A DNA stretch of 64,000 nt from the NCBI RefSeq assembly GCF_024703895.1, contig NZ_CP087968.1, positions 2,294,001 to 2,358,000 of the forward strand. Direction: 5' to 3'. The notes under the pieces were generated by a model. That model did no database searches, had not been told where the DNA came from, and saw nothing but the letters and a program-made list of their open reading frames with translations. The position numbers and the translations under genes are program-made. The first letter of the stretch is position 1. Each line of letters starts with the position of its first letter. The DNA is from Nocardioides sp. B-3. GTDB taxonomy: Bacteria > Actinomycetota > Actinomycetes > Propionibacteriales > Nocardioidaceae. This document shows positions 1 through 8,738 of this stretch, one piece after another.

Positions 1-143
1 GCGCGAAGGTAGCGTCAGGCATGTCGAGGTCTTCTGGATGGGCGGCGTAGGAACCTCCATCATCGGGAGACCTCGACGCCTATCCCGCCACCGGCCCACA
101 GCAGCGGCTACACCCTCATCTGTGAAGAGCCCGAAATGCAGAA

Positions 144-172
144 CGGCGGTCACCCCGGAAGGGTGACCGCCG
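144..172 (-). terminator. Rho-independent-like hairpin after cysN
   Basis: A perfect 12-bp inverted repeat (CGGCGGTCACCC at 144-155 and its complement at 161-172) with a 5-nt loop lies 19 nt beyond the cysN stop codon. There is no clear U-tract, as is common in high-GC actinobacteria. Nothing gene-like is visible in positions 1-143. Confidence 0.75.
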
Positions 173-190
173 CGCGGCGTACCGGTTGGG

Positions 191-1479
191 TCAGCTGGCG
201 CTGTTGATCATGCCGGCGCCAACGGTGACTCCGGTCGCCTCGTCGATCAGGATGAACGAGCCGGTGGTGCGGTTCTTCGAGTAGGGGTCGCACAGCAGCG
301 GCACGGTGGTGCGCAGCTGGATGCGGCCGATCTCGTTGAGACCGAGCTCCTTGGTGTCCCGGTCGCGGTGCAGGCTGTTCACGTCGAGGCGGTACTGGAT
401 GTCCTTGACCATGGCCCGCGCCGTACGCGTCGTGTGCTTGATCTGGAGCTTCTGACGCGGCTTGAGCGGCTCGGTGGTCATCCAGCAGACCATCGCGTCG
501 ATGTCCCGGCTGGGCTTCGGCGCGTTGTTGACGCGAGCGATCATGTCGCCGCGCGAGACGTCGACGTCGTCCTCGAGGCGGACCGTCACCGACATCGGCG
601 GGAACGCCTCGGCGACCTCCTCGTCGAAGAGGTCGATGCCCCGGATCTTGGACGTCATGCCGCTGGGCAGGACGACGACCTCGTCGCCGGGCTTGAGCAC
701 GCCACCGGCGACCCGGCCGGCGTAGCCGCGGTAGTCGTGGAACTCGTCCGACTTGGGGCGTACGACGAACTGGACCGGGAAGCGGACGTCGACGAGGTCA
801 CGGTCGGAGGCCACGTGCACGTGCTCGAGGTGGTGCATGAGCGTGGGGCCGCTGTACCACGGGGTGTTCTCGCTGCGCGTCACGACGTTGTCACCCCCGG
901 GAGCGCCGAGATCGGGATGACCTCGAGGTCGGGGATGTTCAGCTTCGTCGCGAAGGTGGTGAACTCCTTGTGGATCTTTTCGTAGACCGCTTCGTCCCAG
1001 TCGACGAGGTCCATCTTGTTCACGGCGAGCACGAGGTGCGGGACCCGGAGCAGCGAGAGGAGCACCGCGTGGCGACGCGACTGCTCGGTCAGGCCCCGGC
1101 GGGCGTCGACCAGCACGAGGCCCGGGTCGGCGGTGGAGGCACCGGTGACCATGTTGCGGGTGTACTGGATGTGGCCGGGGGTGTCCGCGATGATGAACTT
1201 GCGGCTGGGCGTCGCGAAGTAGCGGTAGGCCACGTCGATGGTGATGCCCTGCTCGCGCTCGGAACGCAGACCGTCGGTCAGCAGCGCAAGGTCGGTGTAG
1301 TCGTAGCCCTTGGAGACCGACGAGGCCTCGACGGCCTCGAGCTGGTCCTCGAAGATCGACTTGGAGTCGAGCAGCAGGCGACCGATGAGGGTGGACTTGC
1401 CGTCGTCGACGGAGCCGGCGGTGGCGAAGCGGAGGAGATCCATCTGACCGTGGTCAGAGGAGGTCTGGGGGGTGCCCAT
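191..1479 (-). CDS. cysN: Sulfate adenylyltransferase subunit 1 (GTPase), one frame break
   Basis: CysN is the GTPase subunit of heterodimeric ATP sulfurylase; GTP hydrolysis drives formation of adenosine 5'-phosphosulfate by CysD in cytoplasmic sulfate assimilation. The N-terminal part (from ATG at 1479) shows the G1 loop [10 protein letters not shown], the G3 DTPGH motif and the G4 NKMD motif; the C-terminal part (191-883) carries the elongation-factor-like beta-barrel domains ending in GMINSAS. The two parts lie in different frames, joined at about 885-895 inside a run of G/C (CCCCCGGG), so one small indel interrupts the gene. The ATG overlaps the cysD stop by one base (TGATG), indicating a coupled cysD-cysN operon. 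No C-terminal APS kinase domain is fused here; CysC is encoded separately at 13.9 kb. Confidence 0.95.
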
Positions 1480-2393
1480 CAGAAGTAGCCTTCCTTCTTG
1501 CGGTCTTCCATGGCCGCCTCGAGAACCGGTCATCGCCTCGGGTCGCGCCGCGCTCGGTGACCCGGGCGATGGCGATCTCGTCGATGATCTCGGCAGTGGT
1601 GGACGCAGTCGACTCGACACAACCGGTCTGCGACTTGTCGCCGACCGTGCGGAAGCGGACCATCTTGGTCTCGACCTTCTCGTTGCCGACGGGCTGCACG
1701 GCGTCGGAGAGCGAGAGCCACATGCCGTCGCGGAGGATGACCTCGCGCTCGTGGGCGAAGTAGATCGAGGGGATCTCGATCTGCTCGCGGTCGATGTAGT
1801 GCCAGATGTCGAGCTCGGTCCAGTTGGACAGAGGGAAGATCCGCATGTGCTCACCGGCGTGGATGCGGCCGTTGTAGAGGCTCCACAGCTCGGGGCGCTG
1901 CATCTTCGGGTCCCACTGGCCGAACTCGTCGCGGTGGGGAGTAGACGCGCTCCTTGGCGCGGGCCTTCTCCTCGTCGCGGCGACCGCCACCGAAGGCGGC
2001 GGTGAAGCCGTTCTCCTCGATGGCGTTGAGCAGGGTGCCGATCTGGTGGCGGTTGCGCGAGGTCTTGCCGTCGTCGATCACGACGCCGTTGGCGATCGCG
2101 TCGTCGACGCTGGCGATGTGGATCCGAGCGCCGAGGCGGTCGACCCAGTTGTCGCGGGTCGAGAGGACCTCGTCGAAGTCGAGGCCTGTGTCGACCGGGA
2201 GCAGCGGGAACGGCAGCTTGGCGGGGTAGAAGGCCTTCTCCGCCAGCCGCAGCATGACGATGGAGTCCTTGCCTCCGGAGAACATGAGAACCGGCTTCTC
2301 GAACTCGGCGGCGACCTCACGGAAGATGTGGATCGACTCTGCCTCGAGCTGGTCGAGCTGACTCAGCTGGTAGTCGGCGTGGGTGGTGGTCAT
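1479..2393 (-). CDS. cysD: Sulfate adenylyltransferase subunit 2, two frame breaks
   Basis: CysD is the catalytic adenylyltransferase subunit partnering CysN. The start [20 protein letters not shown] is followed by the PP-loop SGGKDS at residues 39-44, then the family motif [17 protein letters not shown]. The reading frame changes near 1935-1945 (GGGG run, after the KERVYS segment) and again near 1521-1530, just before the conserved end [12 protein letters not shown]. With both breaks corrected the protein is about 304 residues, normal for CysD. First gene of the cysDN operon; the upstream region 2394-2717 would hold its promoter. Identification is firm; the breaks are probably sequence errors because catalytic motifs are intact. 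Confidence 0.95.
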
Positions 2394-2717
2394 GACAGAC
2401 GAGGGGCCTCTCTGGGGGACAGCAGCCCACATCGTAGCGAGGCGTGGCGGGAACGTCGCATCTCGCTGCTCTGCCGGGCAGCGTGAGTCGCGGAATGCGG
2501 TCCCGGGGCCGTGGTTGGTGGGTGCGGCTCGGCGGCTCGGGGCGACTTGGGGACCCATCGCGACCGGTGCGGACGTCGCGGTTGGACGCGCCCCCGCTGT
2601 CCTCACCGTAGGCATAGCGACACGGGCTTCGTCGCCGCCACGAGGTCCACGCCGGTCTCACCGTTGTCGTCAACCTCCCAGCCGCTTTTGTGGAACCTGT
2701 AGATGTACGCGTGCTTG
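2394..2717. other. Intergenic region between cysD and the Xre-ImmA gene
   Basis: About 320 bases between two divergent genes. I see no convincing coding frame. It must hold the cysD promoter (minus strand) and the promoter of the toxin-antitoxin-like pair (plus strand); a TGTAGAT sequence at about 2699-2705 could be a -10 element for the latter. Confidence 0.5.
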
Positions 2718-2736
2718 GTGTGCGAAACTCGCACAC
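2718..2736 (+). promoter_or_regulatory. Palindromic operator abutting the Xre-ImmA start codon
   Basis: GTGTGCGAAACTCGCACAC is an 8-bp perfect inverted repeat with a 3-nt centre that ends exactly one base before the ATG at 2737. Its size and place fit the binding site of the Xre-type HTH encoded directly downstream, suggesting autorepression. There is no room for a Shine-Dalgarno sequence, so translation is probably leaderless or weak. Confidence 0.6.
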
Positions 2737-3858
2737 ATGGCTGAGTTCGGTGAGAAGGCGTTGGGCGCCCGGATCAAAGAGGCTCGTGAGCGCGCGGGCT
2801 TGAAGCAAGGCGAGCTAGCAGCGCTGGTTGGCCTTGAGCGGACGACTGTAAACAAGATTGAAGGCGGCGTCCGAAAAGTGGCCGCCCTCGAACTTGCCGA
2901 CATCGCATCTGTTCTTGGGGAACGCATGTCGTCGTTTCTCTCCGAGCCACCCTCCGCGCTCGTGTCACATCGATCCAGCCGGGGCCCGGACATTGCTGAC
3001 TCACAGATCGATCGGCTACTGGCGGGACTCGCGGTAGATGTCGAGTTGGTCCAGTCGCTGGCCGCAGGCGAACTCGGGCTGCCAGCGAGTCAACTTGAGG
3101 CATTGCCACGACCGGACAGCTTGACGGACGCCGACCAATTGGCGATCCAAGCACGGGAACTGCTCGGTCTGGGCGCTTCGGCGCCTGCCCACGATCTGGT
3201 TGACAGGGCTGCCTCGATTGGCCTGTTGGTGTTCTCTCGAGACCTTGGGGTGGACACTGCCGATGCAGGAACGATCCAGCTGCGCCAAGGTGGGGTCAGC
3301 TTAGTCAACAGCCACAATAAGGTCGGCCGTCGGCGGCTCGCGCTCGCTCACGAACTGGGCCATTATCTCGTCGCCGACGAGTATGTCGTCGATTGGCGAG
3401 TCTCGGATCAGCACGGTGGAGATATTGAGTCGCGCCTTGACCGGTTTGCGAGGTCACTGCTCTTGCCCGAGCCGGGAGTGAAGGCGGCATGGGCGCAGAG
3501 CGAGGCGCGAGATCTTCGAGAGCGCAGTGTTCTCATCGCCAGCGAGTTCCGTGTCGACATGGGCACCCTCGCCCGGCGACTTGAGGAATTGGGCCTAGTC
3601 GACCGGGACGCGGCATTCCTGATCCGTGCCACCACGACGACGCGGGCCGACATTGTGGAGTTCGGGCTTTACGTTCCAACGGACATGGGAGGAACGAGTT
3701 TGCCGGTGCCCTACCAGAAGGCAGTTCTTCGAAGCTTCCACGACGAGCAGATCAGCCAGGAGCGTGCACTGGAACTTCTTCACGGCACTTTTGCTGAGGA
3801 CGATCTGCCCCCGCTCCGGCCACGACGTGAAGACGAAATCTGGAACTTTGTGTCGTGA
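2737..3858 (+). CDS. Xre-family HTH / ImmA-IrrE metallo-endopeptidase
   Basis: A 373-residue cytoplasmic regulator-protease. Residues about 8-62 form an Xre-type helix-turn-helix (ARIKEARERAGLKQGELAAL). The central part holds the gluzincin motif HELGHYL near residue 207, and the downstream ESRLDRFARSLLLP segment matches the family's third zinc-ligand region. Proteins of this COG2856 type cleave partner repressors or act as antitoxins. The gene overlaps the next one by 4 bases (GTGA), so the two are translationally coupled. ATG 2737 was chosen because the HTH begins right after it and the palindrome lies directly upstream. Unlike most of the window the frame is intact, and the GC content is visibly lower than that of the neighbouring cys genes, suggesting transfer. 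Confidence 0.85.
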   Translation: MAEFGEKALGARIKEARERAGLKQGELAALVGLERTTVNKIEGGVRKVAALELADIASVLGERMSSFLSEPPSALVSHRSSRGPDIADSQIDRLLAGLAVDVELVQSLAAGELGLPASQLEALPRPDSLTDADQLAIQARELLGLGASAPAHDLVDRAASIGLLVFSRDLGVDTADAGTIQLRQGGVSLVNSHNKVGRRRLALAHELGHYLVADEYVVDWRVSDQHGGDIESRLDRFARSLLLPEPGVKAAWAQSEARDLRERSVLIASEFRVDMGTLARRLEELGLVDRDAAFLIRATTTTRADIVEFGLYVPTDMGGTSLPVPYQKAVLRSFHDEQISQERALELLHGTFAEDDLPPLRPRREDEIWNFVS

Positions 3859-4403
3859 CACAGTCCTCCGAGGCGTTCGTGTTCGACACCGGGCCTCTTC
3901 GTCACTTTGCTGTGCAAGGTTGGTTGGGTGTCCTAAAGTTCCTCACCGCAGAGCGCGGAGCAATCATCCCGGAGAGCGTCGAGTACGAGCTTAAGAGACA
4001 AGTTCACGAGCTACCTGCCCTACATCAGGTGCTCGATGCGGACTGGATCCGGGTCGATCGCAGTGACGATCTCGACTTTCTGATGGCGTTTGCAAGGTAT
4101 GAAGAGCGACTTGCGGTCGGCGAGCAGAACCGAGGCGAGTGCGGTGTTCTGGCCCTCGGAAAGACCCGCGGCTTCGAGACCGTCCTAGACGACGGCGCGC
4201 CTCGGGCGATTGCTGAGGCGGAAGGCATCCCGGTCACGGCGACTCTCCCACTGCTGTGTCAGGCAATCCGCGAAGGTCGACTGACGGTACCGATGGTTGA
4301 ATCGCTCGCTGACGATCTCCCGGCCGGCTCCTACTACCTCCCGTTCAGCGAGGGCGGTTTCCGATCCCGGGCTCATCAGGAAGCGCTGATTGAGTACGAA
4401 TAG
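3855..4403 (+). CDS. PIN-like domain protein, putative toxin of a toxin-antitoxin pair
   Basis: A 182-residue protein starting at GTG inside the stop of the upstream Xre-protease gene. PIN-like acidic residues are placed as expected: Asp in FDTGPL near the N-terminus, Glu in the EQNRGECGVLALG segment, and Asp-Asp in VLDDGAPRAIAE. PIN proteins are Mg-dependent RNases and the commonest type II toxins; PIN-like proteins paired with HTH-ImmA/IrrE proteins are a known arrangement in actinobacteria. Here the order is antitoxin-like gene first, toxin-like gene second. The frame is intact. Function as a toxin is inferred from context, not shown. Confidence 0.7.
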   Translation: MTQSSEAFVFDTGPLRHFAVQGWLGVLKFLTAERGAIIPESVEYELKRQVHELPALHQVLDADWIRVDRSDDLDFLMAFARYEERLAVGEQNRGECGVLALGKTRGFETVLDDGAPRAIAEAEGIPVTATLPLLCQAIREGRLTVPMVESLADDLPAGSYYLPFSEGGFRSRAHQEALIEYE

Positions 4404-4768
4404 GTCCTCGCCCCGCCGTCACCAGCGGTCCAACGCGGGAGTCACGAATAGAAGCCGACCTGCCGCGAGGGCTCACGCATATTTGAAATGTCTCGCCAAG
4501 CAGGTGCTCCATCGCCGTCAAGGACGCAACAGCCCACCGCGGAGGTCTAGGTAGGCGTGTTAGTGGTCCGTGCCTAGCCGACGAGTGACGGGATGGCCAC
4601 TCAGACGGCGTGCCGGTGTCGCGGCTTCGGGGTAGGTCGGGCCACTCGTGCTTACGGGGAGGTGTTCGGCTTTCAAGCTGAACTGGAGTCACCTCGACGG
4701 CGGGCGGAACTTCCCGGCGTCGTCCCATGCTCGATGAGCACGCAGCCACCGCCATCCGGGCCGCAGTT
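4404..4768. other. Gene-poor region left of the IS256 element
   Basis: About 365 bases following the PIN gene. No frame here has recognisable domains or strong codon bias. It contains the downstream flank of the toxin gene and the insertion site of the IS element. Confidence 0.5.
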
Positions 4769-4777
4769 CGATGCGCC
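4769..4777. repeat. Left copy of probable 9-bp target-site duplication
   Basis: CGATGCGCC occurs here and again at 5987-5995, directly outside the terminal inverted repeats of the IS256-family element. One extra base (A at 4778) separates this copy from the left inverted repeat. IS256 elements generate 8-9 bp duplications. Confidence 0.65.
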
Positions 4778-4778
4778 A

Positions 4779-5986
4779 GTTGAGTCCACGGGCGTGGTGT
4801 ACGACGGGCCCGTCCTGAGCGTGGCGTCCTGACAGCGACGGCCACCGCGTGATCCTTCAGAAGACCTGCGAAAGCACGACTGAAGGAGAACCACACGATG
4901 ACCGTCGATCCCAACTCTATTGACCTGCCCGCGTTCATGGCCGAGCACCTGCAGCGTGCCGAGCCTGACCTGCTCCGCACGATGCTCTCGACGTTCGTGC
5001 AGGCGTTGATGTCGGCCGAGGCCGACGCGATCTGCGGAGCCCCGTATGGCGAGCGGAGTCCGGAGCGGACCAATTCCCGCAACGGCTACCGGACCCGGGA
5101 CTTCGACACCCGGACCGGCACGATGGAGGTCGCGATCCCGAAGTTGCGTGAGGGCTCGTACTACCCGGACTGGCTGCTCGAGCGGCGTCGGCGAGCCGAG
5201 CGGGCGCTGACCACGGTGGTCGCGACCTGCTACCTGCTGGGTGTCTCGACGCGGCGGATGGAGAAGCTCGTCGAGACCCTCGGGATCACCAGGTTGTCGA
5301 AGTCTCAAGTCAGCGTGATGGCCAAGGAGCTCGACGCGCCCGCAGCCTGACCGGGGTCAAGCTCGTCACCTCAGACGCTCACGCGGGGCTCGTCGCGGCC
5401 GTCGGCGCCACGATGGGCGGTGCGTCCCGGCAGCGTTGTCGCACCCACTACGCCGCGAACCTGATGGCGGTCTGTCCCAAGCACGCCCGGCCGGGAGTGA
5501 AGGCGATGCTGCATAGCGTTTACGACCAGCCCGACGCGAAGGCCGTGCACGCCCAGTTCGACAAGCTGCTCGACACCGTGGCCGACAAGCTGCCCGAGGT
5601 CCACGACCACCTCGACGAAGCCCGTGCCGACATCCTCGCGTTCACCGCGTTCCCGAAGGAGATCTGGCGCCAGATCTGGTCCAACAATCCCAACGAGAGA
5701 CTCAACCGCGAGATCCGCCGCCGCACCGACGTCGTCGGGATCTTCCCCTGACCGCACTTCCGCGATCCGGCTCATCGGAGCCGTCCTCGCCGAGCAGCAC
5801 GACGACTGGATCGAAGGCCGCCGCTACCTCGGACTCGACGTCCTCGCCCGCTCCCGCATCGCCCTGATCAACACCGACGAGACCACCACCGAACAGGAGG
5901 ACCTGACACCCGCTGCACTCACTGCCTAAAGTGCAGCCACCGGATCACGCGGTGGCCCCTTCATCCACCACGACCGTGGACTCGAC
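4779..5986 (+). mobile_element. IS256-family insertion sequence, internally deleted
   Basis: The element is bounded by 21-bp terminal inverted repeats (4779-4799, beginning GTTGAGTCCACGG; and 5966-5986, complement beginning GTCGAGTCCACGG) that match at 19 of 21 positions. A second, inner 16-bp perfect inverted repeat (GGCCACCGCGTGATCC at 4840-4855 and its complement at 5942-5957) flanks the transposase. A 9-bp direct repeat lies outside both ends. The element is about 1.2 kb; IS256 members usually run 1.3-1.5 kb, consistent with the internal deletion seen in its transposase. It is therefore probably immobile. Confidence 0.85.
4898..5929 (+). pseudogene. IS256-family transposase, internal deletion and frame break
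   Basis: The N-terminal part (4898-5350) reads MTVDPNSIDLPAFMAEHLQR and includes the typical NSRNGYRTRDFDTRTG and LPKLR-like segments. The reading then jumps, at about 5345, to a segment (LTGVKLVTSDAHAGL) that in intact transposases lies some 90 residues further on; the missing part contains the first catalytic aspartate. A second break at about 5750 separates the region holding the catalytic glutamate (NPNERLNREIRRR) from the C-terminal RRYLGLDVLAR end. The result cannot be an active DDE enzyme. ATG 4898 follows a GAAGGAG ribosome-binding site. Confidence 0.9.
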
Positions 5987-5995
5987 CGATGCGCC
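5987..5995. repeat. Right copy of probable 9-bp target-site duplication
   Basis: CGATGCGCC directly follows the right terminal inverted repeat of the IS256-family element and matches the copy at 4769-4777. Confidence 0.65.
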
Positions 5996-6378
5996 CGCCG
6001 CTTGTTGCTTGTACGGGCCCGGTCAGCGGTGCCGGCCCGGGGGCACGAGCCACGAGCGGTGCGAGCTGACGTTCAGCTGCACTTGGACGATCGCGGCGCG
6101 ATCGGCACTGCTCCTGATCCTTTGTAGCCCTTCCGGTGCGATCCGGGACGACCGAGGCTCGAATCCGACCCGCGCTGCCGCAGTTTGCGCCGCATATGTA
6201 GGTCCACTCGTGCGCCGCCGGCTGCGACTCGGCGGTGACGCATGGGTTGGTGGTGCGTGGATGCAGGGAATTTTGATCCAACTTCGAACAGGTGTCCGAT
6301 CTGGGCCGTCAGCGACATAACCGCATGTGCGATCCGAGTTGTGCGGTGAATCGTGCGAAGAGGTGTAGGCTGCGGAGC
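5996..6378. other. Gene-poor region right of the IS256 element
   Basis: About 380 bases without a convincing gene. The string CTCGAATCC near 6160 recalls a tRNA T-loop but has no matching acceptor or anticodon arms. A TAGGCT sequence at 6366-6371 may be the -10 of the next gene. Confidence 0.45.
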
Positions 6379-6394
6379 GCTGAAGGATCGCTCC
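6379..6394. repeat. 16-bp direct repeat, left copy
   Basis: GCTGAAGGATCGCTCC occurs here, 55 bases before the start of a hypothetical gene, and again at 7417-7432 about 40 bases after its stop. The identical spacing of the pair around one gene suggests an insertion or attachment scar, or a shared regulatory element. Confidence 0.6.
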
Positions 6395-6449
6395 CAACCA
6401 ATCCCGGTCAGGAGCGTCAACACCACCTGATCCGCGAGAGGTCATTTCA

Positions 6450-7376
6450 ATGACTCAATCCCACCTGCACCCAGTCAACAACGACAGCGCCCGCTTCGAG
6501 GCCGGCTCCGAGACCGTCGACAACGGCAACGGCACCCCGCCCGTGCCACCCTCGGGCAGCAGCGGCAACTCCAAGCGCGAGGCACGTGCGCGCGCCGAGA
6601 AGGCGCTCCCCCACGGACCGCCTCAAGTTCGAAAAATCAGGTCAAGGTCCTCCGGGCCGTGGCCTGCAACCAGCGGCAATAACCGCCGCGGCAGCACCGC
6701 TCAGGCGATGTCTGCGGCGATCAACCTCGGCAGCGGAACCGGTGGCCTCAACAGCCGGTTCTTCCGCTCCGCCAACTGGTTCGAGTCGGTCGGCCGTGGC
6801 GAGTACACCGCCAGCGCCGGCGTGCTGGCATACCACCAGCACATCACCATCGACCCGGACGCGCAGCACGAGGCAACCAAGAAGATGCGGGACGAGGTCT
6901 GCAGCAGTTGGTTCTGGGAGACGCTTGAGCCCATGCTCGCCAGCGGCCACCCGATCAGCATCAAGTTGGCCATCCTCGAACTCGCCAAGGCCGCCGGAGC
7001 GTCCAGCCACACCGACCAACTCGAGACCATCGTCGAGTGGCTGGAATGGGTTGGACTCATCGTCCGCGAGGGCGACCAGATCAGGCTTCGGGTGACCACT
7101 GAGGGCGGCGCAGAAGTGCAACGTGAGGACAACACCGTCGAGGGCGTCACCAACAACAACTTCGACGAGACCGAGGGCGTGCCATCGGTCGATGGCGACG
7201 AGGTTGTGCCCAAAGCTGAGCCGAGCACGACGTCGGCGGCTGCTGTGTCGCCCGGAGACCTCGATGCAATCGTGTCGTTCAACATGAGCGTCCGGCTCAC
7301 CGCCGCGGACATGAAGTCCCTCGACCGGGAGCAGCGCGACTTCGTGCTTGCGCTGGCTGAGCGCCTGCGCGGCTGA
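6450..7376 (+). CDS. Hypothetical protein, possible winged-helix region
   Basis: I do not recognise this protein. It starts MTQSHLHPVNNDSARFEAGS with a long Ser/Gly/Asn-rich disordered N-terminus, followed by a globular stretch (about residues 85-220) containing LNSRFFRSANWFESVGRGEY and LETIVEWLEWVGLIVREGDQ; the latter looks like the wing of a winged-helix DNA-binding domain. An acidic linker and a short C-terminal helix (LDREQRDFVLALAERLRG) complete it. Around 6640-6690 the reading looks unnatural (PHGPPQVRKIRSRSSG) and other frames look better, so two small indels are likely there. It sits alone between 16-bp direct repeats in the accessory island. Confidence 0.55.
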   Translation: MTQSHLHPVNNDSARFEAGSETVDNGNGTPPVPPSGSSGNSKREARARAEKALPHGPPQVRKIRSRSSGPWPATSGNNRRGSTAQAMSAAINLGSGTGGLNSRFFRSANWFESVGRGEYTASAGVLAYHQHITIDPDAQHEATKKMRDEVCSSWFWETLEPMLASGHPISIKLAILELAKAAGASSHTDQLETIVEWLEWVGLIVREGDQIRLRVTTEGGAEVQREDNTVEGVTNNNFDETEGVPSVDGDEVVPKAEPSTTSAAAVSPGDLDAIVSFNMSVRLTAADMKSLDREQRDFVLALAERLRG

Positions 7377-7387
7377 CAAAGACAAGG

Positions 7388-7451
7388 GGCCGCCGCCCGG
7401 GAGCCGAAGGGGTCTTGCTGAAGGATCGCTCCGAGGCTCTGGGCGGCGGCC
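7388..7451 (+). terminator. Long-loop hairpin after the hypothetical gene
   Basis: GGCCGCCGCCC at 7388-7398 pairs perfectly with GGGCGGCGGCC at 7441-7451, 12 bases after the stop codon. The 42-nt loop contains the right copy of the 16-bp direct repeat. Confidence 0.5.
7417..7432. repeat. 16-bp direct repeat, right copy
   Basis: GCTGAAGGATCGCTCC, identical to 6379-6394, lying within the loop of the hairpin at 7388-7451. Confidence 0.6.
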
Positions 7452-7594
7452 TCTGCTGGTTACGATACAGCTATTCGGCAGCGCGGGGTATTTGGACACG
7501 GCGGATCTGCCCCCTGAGATCGACGTAGTCGAGCGCGCTAGTAGCAAATGCAGGTGCCCTGCAAGTCATCGAAGGCCCACGTGAGCGGATCCGT

Positions 7595-7932
7595 GTCGGC
7601 CCCTACAACGTCCACACGCGGACGCAGTCGACCTGCGTCTCCTCGTCGACGTTCTCCGGGGTGACGTCCTCGAGTTCGTAGTCCGACGCGGTGGCGCTCA
7701 GCGTCAGCCACTGCGGGGTCCGCGAGATGGCTCGCGCCTCGCGGAAGAACTCGCGGCCGTCGACCCGGAAGACGTACTCAGTTGGCGTCCGGGCCACGGA
7801 GAACACTGGAAGCTGTCCTACCACGTGTCGCCGGGCGGCTTCAGGGCAGCCATCGCAGGCATGAGGCCGCCGAGGGCGACGATGGAGCTGTCGGCGGCGT
7901 AGTAGTGCAGGAAAGCGCCGATGCGGTCGGTG
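7595..7932 (-). pseudogene. Truncated GH16-type glycosidase fragment, copy 1
   Basis: The minus strand encodes the C-terminal end of a GH16-like beta-sandwich (RTPTEYVFRVDGREFF, then SRTPQWLTLSATASDYELED and ending QVDCVRVWTL). It is a near copy of 8739-9077. It lacks the catalytic EIDxxE segment, and a missing base near 7805 shifts the frame, so it cannot work. It ends abruptly at about 7932. Confidence 0.75.
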
Positions 7933-8061
7933 GCGCGGCCGAATCCTGATCAAAAGCGGCCTTGGCCTGAGCTGAATCAATTGGGCGCGAGGACCTCTTC
8001 GCGTCGGACGACATTGCTCTCACCGATCGCCACGGGCATCAACGTAACCCGGACGCGAATC

Positions 8062-8376
8062 TCATCGGCGCGGGGAAAAACGGATGGGGGTCCTCGTCAA
8101 GTGCGGCGGTTGGGTAGAACTTTGCGGCTGGCGCTGGACAGAAACATGGGTGCCATCAAAGATCCACGTCTCTTCCTCGATCACGTCGATGACGTCATCG
8201 ACCCCGTCTTCACCGGGCTGTCCCTTGTCCACGCCGATCAGTTCCACCACCTCGCGGTAGGGCTGGCCGGAGGCGATGTCGTCCCCACCGCCGATGATTT
8301 CATAGGACACTTGTACAACGACTTGGTCCGGGGGCGCGGGCAAAATCGAAAGGGTTACGGGGCCGACGGTTGCCAT
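8062..8376 (-). CDS. Small hypothetical protein between the GH16 fragments
   Basis: About 104 residues starting MATVGPVTLSILPAPPDQVV with a good AAGGAG ribosome-binding site 8-9 bases upstream. The sequence is rich in Val and acidic residues (VSYEIIGGGDDIASGQPYRE, later EEETWIFDGTHVSV) and looks like a small beta-rich domain. No signal peptide or membrane segment. I recognise no family. The C-terminal end is compositionally odd (Pro/Arg-rich) and may be shifted by an indel near 8105-8130. It lies between the two glycosidase copies. Confidence 0.5.
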   Translation of the reverse strand: MATVGPVTLSILPAPPDQVVVQVSYEIIGGGDDIASGQPYREVVELIGVDKGQPGEDGVDDVIDVIEEETWIFDGTHVSVQRQPQSSTQPPHLTRTPIRFSPRR

Positions 8377-8633
8377 CGTTCACTCCTTGCTGCCTGCAAG
8401 CACAGATAGGGCTAGAACCTCCTTTCGACCGTAGGGCTGGCCTATCCCCGGGTCATGCCGCTATTTGGGTGCTTTCCTACAAGGTCGGCTGCGCTGCTGA
8501 CCCAGTGGGCGGACGGAGAGCGCGGCAAGATGCGCCTCTGACTCTCCGGTGCGACCGACCAGTCCCGCGCCCAGCCCGCCAGAATCACCACGAGCCCACC
8601 GGTACCCGCGCTGATCCTTCCGACACGTTGCAC
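8377..8633. other. Non-coding stretch
   Basis: No supported gene from here to the GH16 fragment, apart from the hairpin at 8634-8657. The promoter of the small hypothetical gene (minus strand) should lie at the left edge. Confidence 0.4.
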
Positions 8634-8657
8634 CGGGCAGAGTTCCCGCTCTGCCCG
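8634..8657 (-). terminator. Hairpin downstream of GH16 copy 2
   Basis: CGGGCAGAG at 8634-8642 pairs perfectly with CTCTGCCCG at 8649-8657 over a 6-nt loop. It lies about 90 bases beyond the stop of the minus-strand GH16 fragment and is a plausible terminator of the original gene. Confidence 0.45.
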
Positions 8658-8738
8658 CACGGCTGTCGATTCCGGGGGGGTATGCGAGTTCACATGCCCG
8701 CGTCATTGCGGGCGGGGATGGTGCACTCGAAAGGTCGA

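Noticed and set aside
6150..6190. tRNA-like T-loop sequence (CTCGAATCC)
   Set aside because: No matching acceptor stem, anticodon arm or D-arm could be found around it.
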